Below, one piece after another: positions 15,192 to 23,444 of a stretch of DNA of 25,258 nucleotides; the stretch's first letter is position 1, and each line of letters begins with the position of its first letter. Source of the stretch: Lachnospiraceae bacterium UBA3801 (lineage in GTDB: Bacteria > Bacillota > Clostridia > Lachnospirales > Lachnospiraceae); NCBI GenBank assembly GCA_002368685.1, contig DFEN01000141.1:1-25258 (forward strand), written 5' to 3'. The notes under the pieces were generated by a model. The model had not been told where the DNA came from. It did not search any database and saw only the letters and a list, made by a program, of their open reading frames with translations. The translations under genes were made by a program, and so were the position numbers.

Positions 15192-18100
15192 ATGCAAAAA
15201 AGAGCACTCAACAAATCCACACTGCGTGATATAAAGGGGTCATTTGGCCGATTCTTCGCGATACTAGCTATTACATTTCTCGGAGTCGGTTTTTTTTCTG
15301 GTGTAAGAATAACCACTCCCGTAATGGTACATACTATAAATGAATTATATAAGGATAATAATTTCTATGACTATCGTCTTATCTCAACTCTTGGATGGGA
15401 GGAGCAGGATGTAGATAATATCCAGCAAAAGGATAAGGTCGAGTACGCTGAGGGCGCCTTCCAATATGACGTTATCTGTCTTGATAATGATGGCAAGGAT
15501 ATAGTCCTAAGAGCCCACTCTATCACCGATAATATAAACGGTCTGATACTTAGAGAAGGACGACTTCCTAGCGCTCCAAATGAAGTACTCCTAGATAACT
15601 ATAACCGAAAGGGACTCTCTATAGGAGATACGCTGGTGCTATCTCCCTCTAATGAGGAGGACACACTGGAGCATTTCTCCAAAAATAAGTATACAGTTGT
15701 CGGTTTCGCCGATTCCAGTCTGTATATAAATTTCGAAAGAGGTAATACCTCTCTAGGAAATGGTATAGTGGACGGTTTTGTCTATATGACGAGAGACGCC
15801 TTTGCCGAGGACATTTATACTGAAATATACGTTACTTTGGAGGAGGAACATCCGATTTATTCTGATGACTATGAGGATATGATGGACTCTCTTCGTCCTG
15901 AGTGGGAGGACATCACTGAAAAGACTGCAATGGACCGCTATGACAGAATCTATCAGAAAGCATATGACGAGATTCAGGAGGCCAAGGAAACCTTAGCAGA
16001 GGAGACCGAAGAAGGAGAAAAGGAACTTGAGGATGCCAAAGCCGAGCTAGATGACGCCAAGGAAGAGTTAGATAGCGCGAAGGAAGAAATCGATAACGGC
16101 GAAGCAGAACTTGGAAGATCCGCATCTAAGCTAAGTAGCGCCAAATCAACTCTGGACAGCTCAAGCGTAGAACTAGACAGTGCGAAGGCGACTCTTGATG
16201 CCTCTAAGGAAGCTCTCGATCAGGGAAAGGCTGAACTAGATACATCCCTCCTTAAGATTGAAGCAGGCGAGCTGGGACTCGATAGTGCCGAAGCAGGAAT
16301 AGATTCAGCAGAAGCAGCCGGCCTAATGGACAAAGCAACTGCTGAGGCTTCAAGACTCGAGATAGCCACTTCAAGGGAGGAGCTAAAAGCCGCCAGAGAT
16401 AAGTATGATGCCGGTCTTGCTACATATAATGAAAACTACGCTAAATACGAAGCTGGAATGGCGGAATACGAATCAGGTCTTGCGGCCTATAACGAAGGAC
16501 TCGCCGAATATAACTCCGGACTAAATGCATATAATAATGGGCTCGCAAAGCTCGAAGAGAGTAAGTCTCTATACGAGGACGGCCTTGCTGAATACGAGGA
16601 GGGTCTCGCCGAATACGAAGATGGGCTCGCTGAATTTAATGAGAAAATAGCTGACGCTGAGAAAGAAATAGAAGATGCTGAACAAGATCTGGAGGATCTG
16701 GATACTCCCGACACATACGTACTTGAGAGAAACTCTAATATCGCATACGTATGCTTCAACAGCGATTCTGATATAGTAGCGCAAGTAGCCAGAATCTTCC
16801 CATTATTCTTTATTTTAGTCGCTGCCCTTGTCTGTATGACTACCATGACCAGAATGGTCGAGGAGCAACGTAGCCAAATAGGTACTCTTAAGGCTCTCGG
16901 ATATAGTAATAAAGACATTATACTTAAATATTCTATTTATGCAGGAAGTGCTTCCCTGATCGGATGCATCACGGGATATGCTTCGTGTATATTCATATTT
17001 CCAGCCGTTATATGGAACACCTACAAAATGATGTATATACTTGTTCCTCTTAGGTTTATATTTGACGTAAAGCTGGCACTTATCGCTGTAATAGTTTCAT
17101 TACTATGTTCTGTCGGAACCACACTATTATCTTGTAGATATGAGCTTCTTGAATCCGCTGCAACTTTGATGAGACCGAAGGCACCTAAGCCTGGAAGAAG
17201 AGTCTTCCTGGAATATATACCTGCCATATGGAACAGAATGAAATTCCTGCATAAGGTTTCTATCAGGAACATTTTCAGATATAAGAGACGTTTCTTCATG
17301 ATGGTAATAGGAATCAGCGGATGCACTGCTCTCGTCCTCACCGGATTCGGTATGAAGGACTCTATCGCTGGCTTCGCCGAAAGTCAATATGATAATATCC
17401 AGGTAGCAGATGCTGAATTCACATTTAATAATGGAACTACAAATACTGTTCCAGACGAAATCATAGATTCACTAAATATAAACACCGAGGAATATACTTT
17501 TATATGCTCGGCTGCATATGACATAATTACTAGCAAAGCGTCAAAAGCCGTAAATGTAATCGCACCTGTTGGCAGTCTGGACGGAAATGGTACTGACAGC
17601 TTCGACCATTTCTTTAAATTAGAAGACGCATCCGGAAGCCCTCTCAGCCTGCCTGAAAGTGGGGAGATTCTAATCAGTATAAGTCTGGCAGAGAGATATC
17701 ATATAAATGAAGGTGATGAGATCACTCTGCGAAATGATGAAATGAATGAGATAAAGGCGACGGTTTCCGGGATCTTTATCAACCACGTTTATAATTATGT
17801 GATTCTATCACCCGATGATCTAAAGGGCGATATAAATGGAGCTTATATTAACTCTTCTAAAGAATCTGATATATATGATATCCAGCGCAGCCTGTCTGAA
17901 TGTGATGATGCAGTAAATGTATCGGTTTTCAATGACTTCAAAAACAGAATGGCCAAGACTATGTCCAGCCTGGATTATATAGTTCTTATTGTAATACTTA
18001 GTGCAGCGGGACTAGCATTTGTAGTATTATATAATCTGACGAATATCAATATTACCGAGCGCATCCGCGAGATAGCCACCATTAAGGTTCTTGGCTTCTA

Positions 18101-18371
18101 TCCAAACGAGACCTCTGCGTATGTATTCCGCGAGAATATAATATTAACTCTTATAGGTACTATTGTTGGGCTTGGACTCGGCGTACTGCTTCATAAATAT
18201 GTAATGGCACAGATAATAGTTGATATGGTATATTTTAATACTCATATTGAAGCTATCAGTTATGTTTATGCTGTTATACTTACATTTATATTCGCATTAA
18301 TGGTTAACCTGGTCATGCGCCGCAAGCTTTCACGGATCAACATGGCCGAATCACTTAAATCTGTGGAATAA
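15192..18371 (+). CDS. FtsX-type ABC permease with long extracytoplasmic coiled coil
   Basis: The product is 1059 aa, far longer than MacB (about 650). TM1 is at about 19-40; a long extracytoplasmic region (41-530) has a MacB_PCD-like first part and a coiled coil from about 255 to 520 made of ELDSAK-type repeats and then eleven heptads of the GLAEYEE type. TM2-4 follow (about 536-556, 582-605, 627-648), then TM5 (701-721), a second smaller outside domain (722-925) and TM6-8 (927-949, 983-1003, 1023-1042). The two FtsX blocks are marked by TMTRMVEEQRSQIGTLKALG and TERIREIATIKVLGFY, the coupling helices that contact the ATPase. Such permeases occur in Firmicutes as exporters or mechanotransducers of unknown cargo. 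No clear ribosome site precedes the ATG, so translation is probably coupled to the ATPase gene. Confidence 0.9.
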   Translation: MQKRALNKSTLRDIKGSFGRFFAILAITFLGVGFFSGVRITTPVMVHTINELYKDNNFYDYRLISTLGWEEQDVDNIQQKDKVEYAEGAFQYDVICLDNDGKDIVLRAHSITDNINGLILREGRLPSAPNEVLLDNYNRKGLSIGDTLVLSPSNEEDTLEHFSKNKYTVVGFADSSLYINFERGNTSLGNGIVDGFVYMTRDAFAEDIYTEIYVTLEEEHPIYSDDYEDMMDSLRPEWEDITEKTAMDRYDRIYQKAYDEIQEAKETLAEETEEGEKELEDAKAELDDAKEELDSAKEEIDNGEAELGRSASKLSSAKSTLDSSSVELDSAKATLDASKEALDQGKAELDTSLLKIEAGELGLDSAEAGIDSAEAAGLMDKATAEASRLEIATSREELKAARDKYDAGLATYNENYAKYEAGMAEYESGLAAYNEGLAEYNSGLNAYNNGLAKLEESKSLYEDGLAEYEEGLAEYEDGLAEFNEKIADAEKEIEDAEQDLEDLDTPDTYVLERNSNIAYVCFNSDSDIVAQVARIFPLFFILVAALVCMTTMTRMVEEQRSQIGTLKALGYSNKDIILKYSIYAGSASLIGCITGYASCIFIFPAVIWNTYKMMYILVPLRFIFDVKLALIAVIVSLLCSVGTTLLSCRYELLESAATLMRPKAPKPGRRVFLEYIPAIWNRMKFLHKVSIRNIFRYKRRFFMMVIGISGCTALVLTGFGMKDSIAGFAESQYDNIQVADAEFTFNNGTTNTVPDEIIDSLNINTEEYTFICSAAYDIITSKASKAVNVIAPVGSLDGNGTDSFDHFFKLEDASGSPLSLPESGEILISISLAERYHINEGDEITLRNDEMNEIKATVSGIFINHVYNYVILSPDDLKGDINGAYINSSKESDIYDIQRSLSECDDAVNVSVFNDFKNRMAKTMSSLDYIVLIVILSAAGLAFVVLYNLTNINITERIREIATIKVLGFYPNETSAYVFRENIILTLIGTIVGLGLGVLLHKYVMAQIIVDMVYFNTHIEAISYVYAVILTFIFALMVNLVMRRKLSRINMAESLKSVE
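16422..16652 (+). repeat. Eleven tandem 21-bp units encoding heptads in the permease
   Basis: From residue 411 the protein runs in exact 7-residue steps, for example TYNENYA, KYEAGMA, EYESGLA, AYNEGLA, EYNSGLN and EYEEGLA, ending EFNEKIA. At DNA level the units have diverged but keep the 21-bp register (G-[LM]-A and a Tyr at fixed places). This predicts a rod-like two-helix stalk outside the membrane. Recombination between units could change stalk length. Confidence 0.85.
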
Positions 18372-18386
18372 AAAAGGAGAATACTT

Positions 18387-18938
18387 ATGCCTTACACATT
18401 TGAAACTGATCGACTGATCATCCAGACCTCTGATACTGCACTCGATGAGAAAATGCTGAAATATTATTCTGATAACAGGGAATTCTTTGAGCAGTATGAG
18501 CCTGTGCATACAGAGAGGTACTATACTCTGGAGTTTCAGAGAAGAATCCTGGAGACTGAGGTCTCTAATATGGAGAACCTTACATCCGCATATTATTACT
18601 ATGCACTGAAGGAAAATCCAGACTTGATTATCGGTTCCATTAGCTTTGTCCGAATCCGTAAGGAGCCATATGCAAGTACGATATTCGGTTATAATCAGCA
18701 CGAGGATTACCAAGGACATGGTTATTGCACCGAGGCGTGCAGGGCTTCTATTGAGCATGTGCTTAGTCTTGCACATATTCATAGAATAGAATCAAGAGTT
18801 CTTACAGATAATGAAAAATCTATTCATATACTTGAGAATCTTGGATTTATACATGAAGGCTTTGAAACCGCCAGCATACTGATAGGCGGCAAGTTCAGAG
18901 ATCATCTGAGATATGCATATATAAATGAAGATTATTAG
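18387..18938 (+). CDS. GNAT-family N-acetyltransferase (RimJ/RimL-like)
   Basis: The product is 183 aa. It starts TFETDRLIIQ, typical of the RimJ/L group, and has the acetyl-CoA pyrophosphate-binding loop YQGHGYCTEA, then IESRVLTDNEKSIHILENLGF, the conserved C-terminal block before the last strands. It transfers acetyl from acetyl-CoA to an amine; the substrate (ribosomal-protein N-terminus or a small molecule) is not predictable. ATG with AAAAAGGAG upstream, 15 bp after the permease stop, so it may be the last gene of the exporter operon. A bidirectional terminator follows immediately. Confidence 0.9.
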   Translation: MPYTFETDRLIIQTSDTALDEKMLKYYSDNREFFEQYEPVHTERYYTLEFQRRILETEVSNMENLTSAYYYYALKENPDLIIGSISFVRIRKEPYASTIFGYNQHEDYQGHGYCTEACRASIEHVLSLAHIHRIESRVLTDNEKSIHILENLGFIHEGFETASILIGGKFRDHLRYAYINEDY

Positions 18939-18939
18939 A

Positions 18940-18965
18940 AAAGGGCGCCTGGATGGGCGCCCTTT
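18940..18965. terminator. Bidirectional terminator between acetyltransferase and YitT genes
   Basis: A perfect 10-bp stem AAAGGGCGCC/GGCGCCCTTT has a 6-nt loop and sits between two convergent stop codons, 1 bp after one and 3 bp before the other. T-rich sequence follows on the minus strand (TTTTCTAATAAT); the plus-strand tract is poorer (TTTAGTTTAA). Confidence 0.85.
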
Positions 18966-18968
18966 AGT

Positions 18969-19859
18969 TTAATCTGTAGGACGCTGGTAGAAACGTCCTA
19001 TTACTCTTTCTGTTTTTAATACATTTACAAAAGCCGCCTTATCTGCATCTTTGACAGCTTTTACAACTCTACTGGATTCCGAACTGGAAACAACGGAATA
19101 GACAACATTTCTCTCGCAATGCTCGTAAGAGCCCTCTCCCTCTAGAACTGTAGCTCCATGATTACTAACCTCTCTGATTGCATCGCAAACCTCTTTAGGC
19201 TTATTGGTCACTATAAATAGAGTCGCCTGCTGATATTTTCTATAAAGGAGTCTCACAATAACTGTAGATGCAAATTGGAAAATAATAGAGTATAGAGCCT
19301 TATCCCACGAGAAGAGAAGTCCAGCCATCGCGAGAATAGCAGCATTTATCATAAGAGTCACACTGAAGGAATCCACTCCTCTTTTTTCAGACAGATATAT
19401 TCCCACAAAGTCCGTTCCACCGCTGGTCGCATCCATGAGTAGACACAGACTGATGGCAGAACCATTTATGAGTCCACCGAATATACTTATAAGCAGTATA
19501 TCTCGGGTTATTGTATACGCCGGAATCATATCTGCGAGTACGCTGGTTAGAATAATGCACCAGCAAGATAGAAGTGTGAATTTCTTACCTATAAATTTGA
19601 AACCAATATAGATAGGAAATGCATTTATCAGAAGATTTATAAGTGTATATGGCAGATTAATGCCTAGATATTTAATGAATATTTCCTGAAGCAGAAGTGT
19701 TAGTCCACTGGCGCCGCCCGGTAGAAGGCCACCTGTATGAACGAAGGTTTTGATATTGAAGGCCATTACGACTGAAGCAAAGGACACCACAAAAATACGA
19801 ATAATCAAATCCGCTTTTGACCCCTTTTTCTTCTCTAATATCTTCTCCTCAATAAGCAT
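18969..19859 (-). CDS. YitT-family membrane protein (DUF161 + DUF2179)
   Basis: The product is 296 aa. Five to six hydrophobic segments (about 20-215) include the family-typical LLPGGASGLTLLLQE, DATSGGTDFVGIYLS and the ending SIIFQFASTVIVRLLY. A soluble C-terminal DUF2179 domain (about 215-290) has FIVTNKPKEVCDAIR and HGATVLEGEGSYEH. YitT proteins are widespread in Firmicutes as multicopy paralogues; transport of an amino acid or other small solute is suggested for some, without general proof. GGGGGA lies 6 nt before the ATG. It is transcribed from the island side towards the conserved exporter operon and is the last ordinary gene before the A/T-rich region. Confidence 0.9.
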   Translation of the reverse strand: MLIEEKILEKKKGSKADLIIRIFVVSFASVVMAFNIKTFVHTGGLLPGGASGLTLLLQEIFIKYLGINLPYTLINLLINAFPIYIGFKFIGKKFTLLSCWCIILTSVLADMIPAYTITRDILLISIFGGLINGSAISLCLLMDATSGGTDFVGIYLSEKRGVDSFSVTLMINAAILAMAGLLFSWDKALYSIIFQFASTVIVRLLYRKYQQATLFIVTNKPKEVCDAIREVSNHGATVLEGEGSYEHCERNVVYSVVSSSESSRVVKAVKDADKAAFVNVLKTERVIGRFYQRPTD

Positions 19860-19918
19860 GTGTTATCCCCCAGTTTGCGAAGAAATCACGCCTTTTACTG
19901 AATACAAACGAAGTGGTT

Positions 19919-20875
19919 TTAATGATTGTATTTAAAAGCATAGCCTTCACTAATACATAATACTTTATCGCCAATCTCGAGTTTATCTTTTTTTCTTTCG
20001 ATAAAATCCATTTTTCTCTCTGTTTCTTTTAATTTATAAGTTACAACTCCGTTTTCATTTGTAATGTTTTCTATTACATCAAACCAACACTTATATTTTC
20101 TTTTTAATATATCTGTTGTTATGATCAGACAACCAATAATCAAAAAGATAGTAATAGGTAATAAGACAATAGGTATAAATACTAATAATGACATTTTAAT
20201 ATTCACCCTTATAAAAATAAGTATTGATATTATTGTCATTATTGGTATCGCTATATATGCCCACATTTGATTATATAGCAATACATGTTTTTTTACTACT
20301 TTATGAATAGTATCATCCGGTTCAAAATATACTAATGTGTCATATTTGCTTATTTCTTCTTCATCTTCTGGGTCACATAGTCTTGAAATGAAATCTTCAA
20401 AATTCTTTGCTAAAACATATGGTTTTTCATTCAAATCCTCCATGCTAAGTTCATTATCTATTGAAATCACTCTTGGTTCACCCTGTGGACCACATTCATT
20501 ATAATCCAAATATATATTGGAGTGTCCAGAATTGGAGGAACAGATTGATATAAGATTTGCCTCAAAATCCGCTTTATCTTTGTTTTGATGATTTATTGAA
20601 TAATTTTTATCACCAATCCCATATATTCCTTCTAAATCCCCAAAACCATCTGTATTTTTCATTGCCAGATAATTCTTTTGTAATAATCCACCATTATGCT
20701 TTTTCATTAAATATATATATGATTCAGGGAGTTTAAAACCTAATTGTTCTTCTGTTTTTTTAACCATTTCATCATCTAATGGTCCACAATCATATTTTTC
20801 TACTTCGTCAGCTAAATATCCCCCTTCTTCTTTTTCATTTTCGGAATGGACTAGCCTTTTCGAGAATACAGCCAT
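19919..20875 (-). CDS. SUKH (SMI1/KNR4) domain protein with two membrane segments; 5' end replaced by IS remnant
   Basis: The product is 318 aa. Residues about 18-170 fit the SMI1/KNR4 (SUKH) fold: DDEMVKKTEEQLGFKLPESY, LMKKHNGG, FGDLEGIYGIG, SSNSGHSNIYLDY and FEDFISRL. Two membrane segments (about 206-226 and 229-252) and a basic soluble tail follow. SUKH proteins are often immunity proteins of polymorphic toxin systems; no toxin gene lies beside it. The first 14-15 codons are the exact antisense of an istB 3' coding region (FSFSEW on the plus strand), so the original start has been lost. No ribosome site precedes the present ATG, which lies in the IS remnant. It may be poorly expressed or a pseudogene. 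Confidence 0.72.
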   Translation of the reverse strand: MAVFSKRLVHSENEKEEGGYLADEVEKYDCGPLDDEMVKKTEEQLGFKLPESYIYLMKKHNGGLLQKNYLAMKNTDGFGDLEGIYGIGDKNYSINHQNKDKADFEANLISICSSNSGHSNIYLDYNECGPQGEPRVISIDNELSMEDLNEKPYVLAKNFEDFISRLCDPEDEEEISKYDTLVYFEPDDTIHKVVKKHVLLYNQMWAYIAIPIMTIISILIFIRVNIKMSLLVFIPIVLLPITIFLIIGCLIITTDILKRKYKCWFDVIENITNENGVVTYKLKETERKMDFIERKKDKLEIGDKVLCISEGYAFKYNH

Positions 20876-20973
20876 GGTAGCAGCTATGATTGATAGGCTG
20901 ACTTTCCAATCATATGTTTTGGATATGAATGGTGAATCCTACCGTTTAGCTAAGACTAAACAAAAGAAAAAGT
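20832..20973 (+). pseudogene. 3' remnant of an IS21-family istB (helper ATPase)
   Basis: The plus strand reads FSFSEW, then LFENTAMVAAMIDRLTFQ, NGESYRL and KTKQKKK before TAG. The FSEW motif, DRL and NGESYR are the characteristic C-terminus of IstB. Only about 46 codons remain; the rest, and istA, are absent. The left junction falls at about 20832, where the frame turns into SUKH antisense sequence. It belongs to the IS end at 20976-21046. Confidence 0.75.
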
Positions 20974-20975
20974 AG

Positions 20976-21046
20976 GTGGCTCACTTTCTAGTCAGCGCTG
21001 GGTGGCTCAAAATCAAGCTAGCGCGTGGCTCACTTTCTAGTTGACG
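20976..21046. mobile_element. Right end of an IS21-family element with repeated terminal motifs
   Basis: The 16-mer GTGGCTCACTTTCTAG occurs at 20976-20991 and 21025-21040 (49-bp period), with a third related GTGGCTCAAAAT at 21002. IS21-family ends carry such multiple copies as transposase sites. The block directly follows the istB remnant stop. The outer boundary is near 21046 (GTTGAC), where unrelated sequence begins. The left end of the element is missing, so the remnant arose by a deletion. Confidence 0.7.
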
Positions 21047-22088
21047 AACATACTTCTAATTCTTTATATGGTTTTAAATATGCATTTTTACTTACCCAAT
21101 AATCCTTTTCTAAAGGTCTTTCATCAATTTGTTTTCCATTTATAATTTCTAGAAGTTCCCATAATGCAATATCAATCTCATATGCATATCTATTATATTT
21201 AAACTTTTGATTTCCATCATTATACTCATCAATCATTGAGCACTGACAATCAATGATATAGTGTAACAAAAACAACTCATCATATTCTTTATATAAAATA
21301 TAATGCTCACATAATGTGCCAATCCTTCTTATATATGTTGTTTGGTTATATATTTTTTTATATATTGGATATATATCACTCTTAAATTTTCTAGAAAAAA
21401 TAAAATCAATTTGAGCAATACATTTTGTAAGATCATCACAATATAGCCTTTTTAATGAACCATATGAATTAAAAACATAATTTATCATCAAAATATAATT
21501 ATCATAAGTCTCTTTATATTTACTTTCTAAATAATCGTCTTTGTTATTATCGTGTAAAATAACATTTTTAATAAATTCATCTGTATTATCCCAAATTGTA
21601 TTCATAAGCTTGTTTCGTTGTTCAAACTCAAGAGGCCAGTAAAATTCCTCAATATGCTTTTTCCTTTGTTTTTTCCCAAGATTCTTTGCTTGATTTTTTA
21701 ATTTTTTGTTGTATTTCCTTCGGTTAGCATTTTCATTTTCTTCATTAATTAATTCCATAATAGAATCTATCGGATAATCAAAATCAAGATATAATATATC
21801 AACAATATATCGCTGTTTTGCAAGAGCTAAACTATAAAATTCACTTAATAATTCATTCTTTGTTAATCTATAATCTCTAATAGCTAAAATCAACACCATT
21901 AATGCACTTACAAATATGCCTGAAAAAATCATAACAAAGAAACTCTTAATATCCACCTGACAGAACACATGATTCTGAAAAATACAACTCTTTATCAAAA
22001 TATAGTCAAATTGAAAAAGTATAAAAAATATAATACTAAGAACGATAAGTATTATTGAAATAAAAATTTCTTGTTTTGCTCTTTTCAT
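21030..22088 (-). CDS. Unknown protein with two N-terminal membrane segments; 3' end overwritten by IS end
   Basis: I do not recognise a family. ATG at 22088 is chosen because GGAGA lies 6 nt upstream; an in-frame ATG at 22115 has only a weak site. The product is 352 aa. Two hydrophobic segments (about 8-27 and 45-68) flank a Cys-containing loop; the rest is a charged, Tyr- and Lys-rich cytoplasmic part (KKLKNQAKNLGKKQRKK around 135) that looks all-helical. The last five codons (SSTRK) and the stop come from the IS21 end, so the native C-terminus has been cut. It is strongly A/T-rich, unlike the genes left of 19.9 kb. It may be half of a membrane-anchored accessory or defence pair; nothing more can be claimed. 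Confidence 0.55.
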   Translation of the reverse strand: MKRAKQEIFISIILIVLSIIFFILFQFDYILIKSCIFQNHVFCQVDIKSFFVMIFSGIFVSALMVLILAIRDYRLTKNELLSEFYSLALAKQRYIVDILYLDFDYPIDSIMELINEENENANRRKYNKKLKNQAKNLGKKQRKKHIEEFYWPLEFEQRNKLMNTIWDNTDEFIKNVILHDNNKDDYLESKYKETYDNYILMINYVFNSYGSLKRLYCDDLTKCIAQIDFIFSRKFKSDIYPIYKKIYNQTTYIRRIGTLCEHYILYKEYDELFLLHYIIDCQCSMIDEYNDGNQKFKYNRYAYEIDIALWELLEIINGKQIDERPLEKDYWVSKNAYLKPYKELEVCSSTRK

Positions 22089-22202
22089 AGCTGGTCTCCA
22101 TAGTTCAGTCTTCATTACCCTAACTTTAGTTCTATATACTATGCTACCACTACACCCCTGTTTTTCAAAGAAAAGATTATTATTCTAGTCAAAAACCTCT
22201 CA

Positions 22203-22553
22203 CCGTATTCTGTGAAATATATAAAAGCAAGCACATTAATCTACGAACTTGAACAGGCTCAATACAACGGAGACTACCTCAACTATACTCAAAAAATATC
22301 TGCATTTGACTTATTGGTCATTGATGACTTTGGTCTGATGGAATTAGACATAGATAAGTGCCGCAATCTCTTTGAGGTAATAGATAGTAGAGACTGTCGT
22401 CATTCAACCATGGTAATCTCACAGATGCCTGTCAGTAGTTGGTATGAAATGTTTAAGGATAACACCTATGCTGATGCATGTATGGATCGTATTATTCATA
22501 AAGCATACCGGCTGGAATTTAACGGAAGGAATATGAGAAATCCTTCCAAGTAA
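22203..22553 (+). pseudogene. Second istB fragment (IS21 family), N-terminal part lost
   Basis: It encodes the middle and C-terminal parts of an IstB-like AAA+ ATPase: VKYIKASTLIYELEQA, Walker B DLLVIDDFGL, RHSTMVISQMPVSSWYEMF, ADACMDRIIHKAYRLEF. The Walker A half expected upstream is missing, and an apparent GTG start at 22212 is internal to the domain. Its C-terminus differs from the remnant at 20832-20973, so it derives from a different IS21 element. The plus-strand sequence just after it (GTGGTCAGTTCGACCG at 22572) looks like the repeat at an IS21 end. Confidence 0.8.
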
Positions 22554-22595
22554 CTCGTACACAAGATCATAGTGGTCAGTTCGACCGAATTTAGC

Positions 22596-22901
22596 AGTCT
22601 GTTACACAGGTATAAAGAACCCATTATCAATTCATTTATTATGGTTGAGAAATACGGTCCCGGAGGAATCTACAACAGCAGACTTTCAAATGGTCCTATA
22701 GAATCTTTGAACAGAAAAGTAAAGGACCTAAAAAGACAGGGGCGAGGTTATAGATCATTTGAACATTTCAGAAATAGGTTCCTATACGCCACAAGAAATA
22801 GACCTATTCTAGATGGACGTTCTGAAGGTAAACAAATACAGTATTATTCTTACGAAGATTCAATGGAAGGGATAAATTATGTTGAAAAAGAGGAAGATTA
22901 A
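22596..22901 (+). pseudogene. C-terminal fragment of an ISL3-family transposase
   Basis: About 100 codons match the C-terminus of ISL3 (IS204/IS1001/IS1165) DDE transposases: SNGPIESLNRKVKDLKRQ, then GYRSFEHFRNRFLYATR. The Glu in PIES is the last catalytic acid; the two Asp residues lie in the missing N-terminal 300 or so residues. The frame is open back to 22572, but those first codons are the preceding IS21 end, so the two remnants are fused at about 22594. It cannot be active. Confidence 0.82.
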
Positions 22902-22915
22902 AAAACTATAGATAA
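22901..22915. repeat. 15-bp direct repeat, copy 1 (AAAAACTATAGATAA)
   Basis: An exact second copy lies at 23445-23459. Copy 1 touches the stop of the ISL3 remnant. Together they bracket the ACCCTA array and the Rpn remnant (about 530 bp). Confidence 0.75.
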
Positions 22916-22920
22916 CAAAT

Positions 22921-22949
22921 GTAGGGTCCGGCTATCTGCCAAACCCTAC
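22921..22949. repeat. Hairpin GTAGGGT/ACCCTAC
   Basis: Seven perfect base pairs (22921-22927 with 22943-22949) enclose a 15-nt loop, 20 bp after the ISL3 remnant. No T tract follows on either strand, so it is not a standard terminator. Its right arm is the first unit of the ACCCTA array. Confidence 0.45.
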
Positions 22950-23034
22950 TGAAAAACCCTATTGATTGCCCCTAACGACAAACCCTAAAACCAAACCCTA
23001 AACAACTTTGGTAAACCCTAAAAAACTTTGAATA
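22943..23034. repeat. ACCCTA array with 13-bp then 20-bp period
   Basis: ACCCTA (once CCCCTA) begins at 22943, 22956, 22969, 22982 and 22995, exactly 13 bp apart, then at 23015, 20 bp further; a last ACCC is at 23034. The two 20-bp units share ACCCTAAA and AACTTTG. The intervening bases are A-rich and variable. The stretch contains no ORF. From here to 23127 I see only an A/T-rich spacer with one 7-bp inverted repeat (TATAGTT/AACTATA, 23084-23104). Confidence 0.7.
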
Positions 23035-23127
23035 CCCCATAAATAATATAAATCTACAGTTTTGTGTAACCTTTTGGTTGCTGTATAGTTGCTTTATAAC
23101 TATAAAATTCATTGTTGTCAATACACT

Positions 23128-23443
23128 TTATAATTTAGCAGCATATTTCTCTTTATCAATTTTAGGAATGCCAAGAGCATCCATAGCCTGTTCAGCAGAG
23201 AGTTTTAAGTTTTTCATAAGATTCTTTATGTTTTGTATCATTGTTTTTTCTGCACCTTTAACTTCGCCTGCAAATTCAACAGCTTTTCCAAGGTTACACA
23301 TCTCCAGCAACTCCTCTTTTATTTCTTTTTGTCATAGGAATATCAAATTCCTCTTCCAGAATCCGTTCTCTTCTTTCTACAGTTTCTGAATTTGAAAGTA
23401 ATATGCTTAACAAGCTTATAATATTGCTTCTGTTTTCCACGTC
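23128..23443 (-). pseudogene. Rpn-type PD-(D/E)XK nuclease/transposase, C-terminal remnant with frameshift
   Basis: The minus strand first reads DVENRSNIISLLSILLSNSE, then ERILEEEFDIPMTK, and after a one-frame jump near 23318-23332 (an A-rich run) EELLEMCNLGKAVEFAGEV, KNLMKNLKLSAEQAMDALG and EKYAAKL. The FxIPMT...MCNL and tail NLKLSxEQAMDALGIP are the usual C-terminus of Rpn family proteins annotated as PD-(D/E)XK nuclease family transposase in Lachnospiraceae. The nuclease core is missing. The 5' limit coincides with the 15-bp repeat copy at 23445. It is not functional. Confidence 0.78.
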
Positions 23444-23444
23444 T

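Noticed and set aside
15913..16918. Long minus-strand open frames opposite the permease coiled coil.
   Set aside because: They are low-complexity Ser/Arg/Leu-rich mirrors of the repeat-coding strand with no ribosome sites; shadows of the real gene.
22943..23034. CRISPR array or telomere reading of the ACCCTA repeats.
   Set aside because: The repeat word is 6 bp with 7-14 bp between copies and no conserved longer repeat or spacers; a bacterial chromosome segment has no reason to carry eukaryotic telomere repeats.
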